Part shown: piece after piece, positions 6,646 through 9,369 of the stretch | How positions within the stretch are numbered: position 1 is the first letter of the stretch | Layout: each line of letters starts with the position of its first letter | Notes under the pieces: generated by a model | Told to the model about the DNA's origin: nothing | Database searches by the model: none | What the model saw: the letters and a program-made list of their open reading frames with translations, nothing else | From: Bradyrhizobium sp. | Lineage (GTDB): Bacteria > Pseudomonadota > Alphaproteobacteria > Rhizobiales > Xanthobacteraceae | Direction: 5' to 3' | DNA length: 9,369 bases | Assembly: GCA_013695565.1 (NCBI GenBank) | Contig: JACDAG010000333.1 | Span: 1 to 9,369 of the forward strand | Position numbers and translations under genes: made by a program

Positions 6646-7698
6646 GGGTCTGGTTCGCCGCCGCCGTTCGTGGCATCGAAAATCCGGACTACTGCAAGAA
6701 AGGCTCCGAGCATCCCTCCGCCAAGGCGTTTCCGCTCGAACGCTCGGGACGGCAAGTCTCGATGCTCGATCCCAAGACGATGAAATACAGCTTCATCGAT
6801 ACCTGTTTCGGCACCCATCATCCGCAGTTCGGTTACGACGCCGACAACACGGTGTGGTTCTCCGGCAGTGGCCCGGTAGCCGGCTGGATCAATAGCAGAA
6901 TATGGGACGAGACCGGCGATGCCGTGAAGGCCCAGGGCTGGGCGCCTTGGGTTCTCGACACCAGCGGCAACGGCAAGGTCGACGAATACACCGAGCCCGG
7001 CAAACCTGTTGAGCCGGGTAAGGACATGCGGCTCGGAGGCTCTGGCCCTTACGCCGTGATGCCGCCTCCGACCGACGGTTCGATCTGGTACGCCGCCAAC
7101 GTGTTTGCCGGCACACCGGGTTTCCTGCGCTTCGACCCCAGGACCAGGCTGTCCGAATTTTATGCCATTCCAAAGGAAGGCATTGGCGTGCGCGGCGGCG
7201 ACATCGACAAGAACGGTGTGTTGTGGGGGTCCGGCTCAAACGGCACATTGATCTCGTTCGATCGCAGCAAGTGCAAGAATCCGCTGAACGGGCCGAATGC
7301 GACCGGCAATCATTGCGCGGAAGGCTTTGCGTTCCACAAATATCCGGGGCCAGGCTTTGAGGGCTTTGAAAACACCAGCGCTGAGGCGAGCTATACACCT
7401 GGGTCGACCATCACAACACGGTCGGCCTCGGCGAAAACATCCGATCTCCACCGCCAATCCCAATGACGGGCTTGTCGCGTTCAAGGACGGGCAGATGGTG
7501 ATGCTGCGCATTCCTTATCCGCTCGGCTTTTTCGCCAAGGGCCTCGATGGGCGAATTGACGATCCGAATGCCGGCTGGAAGGGGCGCGGGCTGTGGAGTA
7601 CGAGTGGCGACCGTACGCCCTGGTTGATGGAGGGCGGCAAGGGCTCAAAACCGCGCGCCGTGCATCTCCAGATACGTCCCGATCCGCTGGCGGAGTAG
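6645..7698 (+). pseudogene. 5'-truncated, frameshifted secreted propeller-type (Vgb-like) protein gene
   Basis: Three frames join into one recognisable protein half. From 6645: RVWFAAAVRGIENPDYCKKG, then HPSAKAFPLERSGRQ, DTSGNGKVDEY, and RGGDIDKNGVLWGSGSNGTL. After TAT at 7392-7394 one base is missing and the frame continues TWVDHHNTVGLGENI. At about 7442 a second base is missing and it continues ISTANPNDGLVAFKDGQ to the end, including DDPNAGWKGRGLWSTSGDRT and the stop at 7696-7698. This resembles large periplasmic proteins annotated as Vgb-family or carboxypeptidase-regulatory-like, which are nearly twice as long. The signal peptide and N-terminal half are missing, and there is no start codon or ribosome site at the junction. 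An apparent 349-residue frame beginning inside the spermidine-synthase-like gene is a read-through artefact. Sequencing error could explain the shifts but not the truncation. Confidence 0.8.
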
Positions 7699-7806
7699 CG
7701 GACCTTTGGTATGGCCGGTGCTCTATCCTGCTTATGTCGAGGACGCGAGGATGCCCGCCTCCCTCTGCGCGGTGTAATTGTCCTAGCAGCCGAACTGATA
7801 GGGCCG

Positions 7807-7835
7807 AAAAAAGTACGGCCCGCCGAAGCGGGCCG
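7807..7835 (-). terminator. Rho-independent terminator of the DUF1236 gene
   Basis: On the minus strand the RNA reads CGGCCCGC-UUCG-GCGGGCCG, then UAC, then six U. The stem is a perfect 8 base pairs with a stable UUCG tetraloop, and it starts 7 bases after the DUF1236 stop codon. This is a strong terminator. Confidence 0.92.
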
Positions 7836-7841
7836 CCTATC

Positions 7842-8243
7842 TCAATCGATGACTTCGATGATCCGATGGGTACCTGGATCGACCAAGACCGTCCGATCAT
7901 TGACGACGGTGTAGCGATACTTGGTGACACCGTACTCGCGCGGCACTTCGTAATACGTCACGCCGCTCGAGGGCAGATCAGCCCCAATTCGGACTTCGCG
8001 GTCATAGCGGTACGAGCTGTGCTTCTGGCCTGACACATAGGTGCGGAAGCGCGGACGGGTCTCGTCCGAAATTCCGCCAGCGACTGCTCCAACGGTTGCG
8101 CCAACTGCAGCGCCGGCCGGTCCGCCCACGATAGCGCCGCCGACAGCGCCCGTTGCTGCACCGGTCGCGGCACCGCCTTGTGCAAACGCGCTCGTTGAAC
8201 TCACGAGGGCAATCAGCAGGGTTCCCAATACTACTTTCTTCAT
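7842..8243 (-). CDS. Glycine-zipper DUF1236-type secreted protein
   Basis: The 133-residue product starts with a signal peptide (MKKVVLGTLLIALVSSTSAFA). A glycine-zipper stretch of repeated Gly-Ala and Gly-Gly steps follows (residues 23-58), as in membrane-inserting or envelope-spanning segments. The C-terminal half (about 64-132) matches DUF1236: VRIGADLPSSGVTYYEVP, then YRYTVVNDRTVLVDP and IIEVI. The function of DUF1236 is unknown; these proteins are abundant in Bradyrhizobium and thought to sit in the envelope. ATG at 8243 starts the signal peptide and has GGAG nine bases upstream; a longer frame to 8294 would put extra residues before the signal and overlap the promoter. It is probably transcribed alone from an EcfG-like promoter and ended by the UUCG hairpin. 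Confidence 0.85.
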   Translation of the reverse strand: MKKVVLGTLLIALVSSTSAFAQGGAATGAATGAVGGAIVGGPAGAAVGATVGAVAGGISDETRPRFRTYVSGQKHSSYRYDREVRIGADLPSSGVTYYEVPREYGVTKYRYTVVNDRTVLVDPGTHRIIEVID

Positions 8244-8276
8244 AACATCATTCTCCAATGGTGCATTGTGGAAGCC

Positions 8277-8301
8277 AACAAGATCGATTGCCAATTGTTC
8301 C
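8277..8301 (-). promoter_or_regulatory. EcfG-type stress promoter of the DUF1236 gene
   Basis: The minus strand has GGAAC (8297-8301), 16 bases, then TGTT (8277-8280). The known EcfG consensus in this bacterial group is GGAAC-N16/17-cGTT; the variable C is T here. The -10 element is 33 bases before the ATG. The -35 element lies only 5 bases past the stop of the preceding gene. Confidence 0.65.
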
Positions 8302-8306
8302 CGGCG

Positions 8307-8513
8307 TTAGCGGCGCTCCGTGGAAACTAGACGAACGTTCGTTACCTGCTGCCCGGCATTGCGGAGACATGACGGCGTGAAATTCGGCCACACTTGCTTC
8401 GAGCAGTCTTCCGTCGGGTTGTTCCCTTTGTCGCTCGACGTGGTCGCTTCCTCTGCGCGAGCAACTGATGCCAGGAGAAGCAATACTGCGATAGCTGACA
8501 GATTACGTTTCAT
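8307..8513 (-). CDS. Small secreted protein with one cysteine pair
   Basis: The product has 68 residues. Residues 1-20 (MKRNLSAIAVLLLLASVARA) are a signal peptide with cleavage before EEA. The mature protein is about 48 residues, polar, and has two cysteines (Cys37 and Cys49) that bracket SKQVWPNFTPS and could form one disulfide. It ends NVRLVSTERR. I have seen similar short proteins with CSKQVWPNF-like cores in Bradyrhizobium, where they are annotated as hypothetical; no function is known to me. The start is ATG at 8513, with GAGGGG five bases upstream. An in-frame start at 8543 would place ten residues before the signal peptide and overlap the promoter. It has its own EcfG-like promoter, and no terminator separates it from the DUF1236 gene, so read-through is possible. 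Confidence 0.8.
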   Translation of the reverse strand: MKRNLSAIAVLLLLASVARAEEATTSSDKGNNPTEDCSKQVWPNFTPSCLRNAGQQVTNVRLVSTERR

Positions 8514-8543
8514 TGATGCCCCTCTTTGTGAAATTCTAACCAC

Positions 8544-8568
8544 AACGAGAACAGAGGTGCGGTGTTCC
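8544..8568 (-). promoter_or_regulatory. EcfG-type stress promoter of the 68-residue secreted protein gene
   Basis: The minus strand has GGAAC (8564-8568), exactly 16 bases, then CGTT (8544-8547), a full match to the EcfG consensus. The -10 element ends 30 bases before the ATG at 8513, leaving room for the GAGGGG ribosome site. Confidence 0.78.
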
Positions 8569-8587
8569 GCTGAATTTTTACCGAGCC

Positions 8588-8625
8588 AAAGAAAAGCCCT
8601 GCCGAGTGGGGGGCTCGGCAGGGCT
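8588..8625 (-). terminator. Rho-independent terminator of the small membrane/secreted operon
   Basis: AGCCCTGCCGAG (8595-8606) pairs perfectly with CTCGGCAGGGCT (8614-8625) around a 7-base loop. On the minus strand this 12-base-pair stem is followed by TTTTCTTT. It lies about 70 bases after the stop of the 75-residue gene and just before the next promoter, so it insulates the two units. Confidence 0.9.
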
Positions 8626-8694
8626 GCGCAGAGAAGTCGACAGACGGCAAGTGGGGAAACTTGGTGGCCCGTCGAGGGTCTGCGTTCTTAACGA

Positions 8695-8922
8695 TCAGTT
8701 TTCGGAGCAAACCTTGATGGACTTCATGCCGGTCTCAGCTTCGGTTCGGGTGTTGAACGTGCCGTTATCGACAATCGTCGTGGTGGTCGTGGTCGGCTTC
8801 TTGTCGACAATGGTGCACTTCTTGGTCGTGGCGTCCCTGACGACATAGAATTCGGTGGTCTGCGCAAACGCCGAAGTGACGGTAAAGGCGACGACGGCGG
8901 TCGAAAGCAGAAGCTTCTTCAT
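8695..8922 (-). CDS. Small secreted protein with poly-threonine linker
   Basis: The product has 75 residues. Residues 1-20 (MKKLLLSTAVVAFTVTSAFA) are a signal peptide with cleavage before QTTEFYVV. The mature part of about 55 residues has Cys36 (KKCTIVDKK) and Cys72 near the end (KVCSEN), likely disulfide-bonded, with a run of six threonines (residues 44-49) between them. I recognise the overall sequence type (TEFYVV...KKCTIVDKKP) as a recurrent Bradyrhizobium hypothetical protein without known function. ATG at 8922 has AGAGGA five bases upstream; the longer frame to 8958 only adds residues ahead of the signal peptide. The gene follows the 27-residue membrane protein gene after 39 bases on the same strand, with no promoter of its own visible, so both probably form one stress-induced operon. 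Confidence 0.82.
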   Translation of the reverse strand: MKKLLLSTAVVAFTVTSAFAQTTEFYVVRDATTKKCTIVDKKPTTTTTTIVDNGTFNTRTEAETGMKSIKVCSEN

Positions 8923-8961
8923 GGTTTCCTCTAGTGGTCCAGGACTTGTTAAAAACAAGGG

Positions 8962-9045
8962 CTAGTGGACGGCTCGAAGCAGGAAGTAGCTCGCGCCACC
9001 TAAAACAACGACCGCAGGAACGGCCCAAAGAATAAGCACTGGCAT
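8962..9045 (-). CDS. 27-residue single-helix membrane microprotein
   Basis: The frame encodes MPVLILWAVPAVVVLGGASY followed by FLLRAVH and stop TAG. It is one hydrophobic helix (residues 2-23) with a short positive tail (Arg24, His27), so it should sit in the inner membrane with its C-terminus inside. Three facts support a real gene: GAGGAGAAG lies just before ATG; a perfect EcfG-like promoter lies 33 bases upstream of the start; and there is a downstream operon partner at 39 bases. It is too short for most gene finders. I believe similar tiny proteins occur in Bradyrhizobium, but I cannot name a family or function. It might stabilise a membrane complex or act in envelope stress; this is speculation. 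Confidence 0.65.
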   Translation of the reverse strand: MPVLILWAVPAVVVLGGASYFLLRAVH

Positions 9046-9077
9046 GGTACTTCTCCTCGTTATGCCTACGAAGTTTC

Positions 9078-9102
9078 AACGCGCCATATTGCCACTTGTT
9101 CC
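9078..9102 (-). promoter_or_regulatory. EcfG-type stress promoter of the microprotein operon
   Basis: The minus strand has GGAAC (9098-9102), 16 bases, then CGTT (9078-9081), a full match to the EcfG consensus of Hyphomicrobiales. The -10 element is 32 bases before the ATG at 9045, the same layout as at the two other promoters in this cluster. Confidence 0.78.
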
Positions 9103-9369
9103 CGACCTTGGGGTGGCCGATTGGTGTAAGCCAGGGAAACGGGTCAGGGAATCACGCCGCGTAACGCTTAACGAACGGGCAGCATTCAGTGTGCAATAAG
9201 CCTGAGGGGTGAACGGAAAAGCAGCCGCACGCGGTTGCCTTCATGGTTTCGGTAGCCGAGCAGAACTGCGGACCCTTGAGATCACGAGGGACCTGAGGAG
9301 AGCTGACTACCCGCGAATAACTAATCAGGTCGGTTTCCCGCCGCGCGCCCGCCCTTCGCGGCGTTGCAA
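9103..9369. other. Right-edge region without a supportable gene
   Basis: Between the microprotein start and the edge there are 324 bases without a gene. Apart from the promoter at 9078-9102 I see no strong hairpin, RNA gene or coding signal. A minus-strand frame is open from the edge to a stop at 9152-9154, with an ATG at 9244 giving 30 residues, but it lacks a ribosome site and recognisable sequence. Confidence 0.5.

Noticed and set aside
6417..7466. 349-residue plus-strand open frame starting inside the spermidine-synthase-like gene
   Set aside because: Its first 76 residues are an out-of-frame shadow of that gene. Only the part from 6645 onward is homologous to a protein, and this belongs to the frameshifted pseudogene.
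8945..8959. Small hairpin CTTGTT-AAA-AACAAG after the microprotein gene
   Set aside because: A stem of six mostly A-T pairs without a following T-run is too weak for a terminator, and the gene layout suggests read-through into the next gene.
9152..9244. 30-residue minus-strand frame MKATACGCF... with a frame open to the right edge
   Set aside because: No ribosome site, no known motif, and only modest length. The window ends before the context can be judged.
1..9369. CRISPR array, tRNA, rRNA, intact insertion sequence or prophage genes
   Set aside because: No regularly spaced direct repeats, no cloverleaf or rRNA-like stretch, and no transposase, integrase or phage gene is visible in any frame.

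Overview
The window looks like chromosome of a Bradyrhizobium-type alphaproteobacterium (order Hyphomicrobiales, formerly Rhizobiales). The base composition is GC-rich. The intergenic regions carry palindromic repeats that I recognise from Bradyrhizobium and its relatives. Several small secreted proteins are of types common there (DUF1236; short Cys-pair secreted proteins), and promoters fit the EcfG general-stress sigma factor of this group. This assignment rests on recognition, not on a search.

Left part (1-3653). A TauE/SafE-type permease runs off the left edge on the minus strand. Next to it on the same strand is a 412-residue RTX calcium-binding protein made almost entirely of nonapeptide repeats, with an exact 124-residue internal duplication and a type I secretion-like C-terminus. 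A GFA/CENP-V-type zinc protein is divergent from it. Convergent with that is a class III nucleotide cyclase with two N-terminal CxxC pairs. Divergent from the cyclase is a single-domain cupin. A two-hairpin repeat element sits between cyclase and cupin.

Middle part (3654-7698). A second repeat-like block, a small six-cysteine secreted protein (minus), and a 754-residue fused membrane/spermidine-synthase-like protein (plus). Directly after it is a rearrangement scar. The last 23 codons of an exonuclease III gene (minus strand) are fused at about base 6645 to the 3' half of a degraded propeller-type (Vgb-like) secreted-protein gene (plus strand), which also carries two single-base frameshifts.

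Right part (7699-9369). Three consecutive minus-strand units encode very small exported or membrane proteins: a 27-residue membrane protein plus a 75-residue secreted protein (likely one operon), a 68-residue secreted protein, and a 133-residue glycine-zipper/DUF1236 protein. Each unit is preceded by an EcfG-like promoter (GGAAC, exactly 16 bases, then CGTT or TGTT), with the -10 element 30-35 bases before the start codon. Two strong rho-independent terminators close units in this cluster. I read it as a small envelope-directed general stress response cluster, and it is the most coherent system in the window. The last 324 bases up to the right edge hold only the first of these promoters and no gene I can support.
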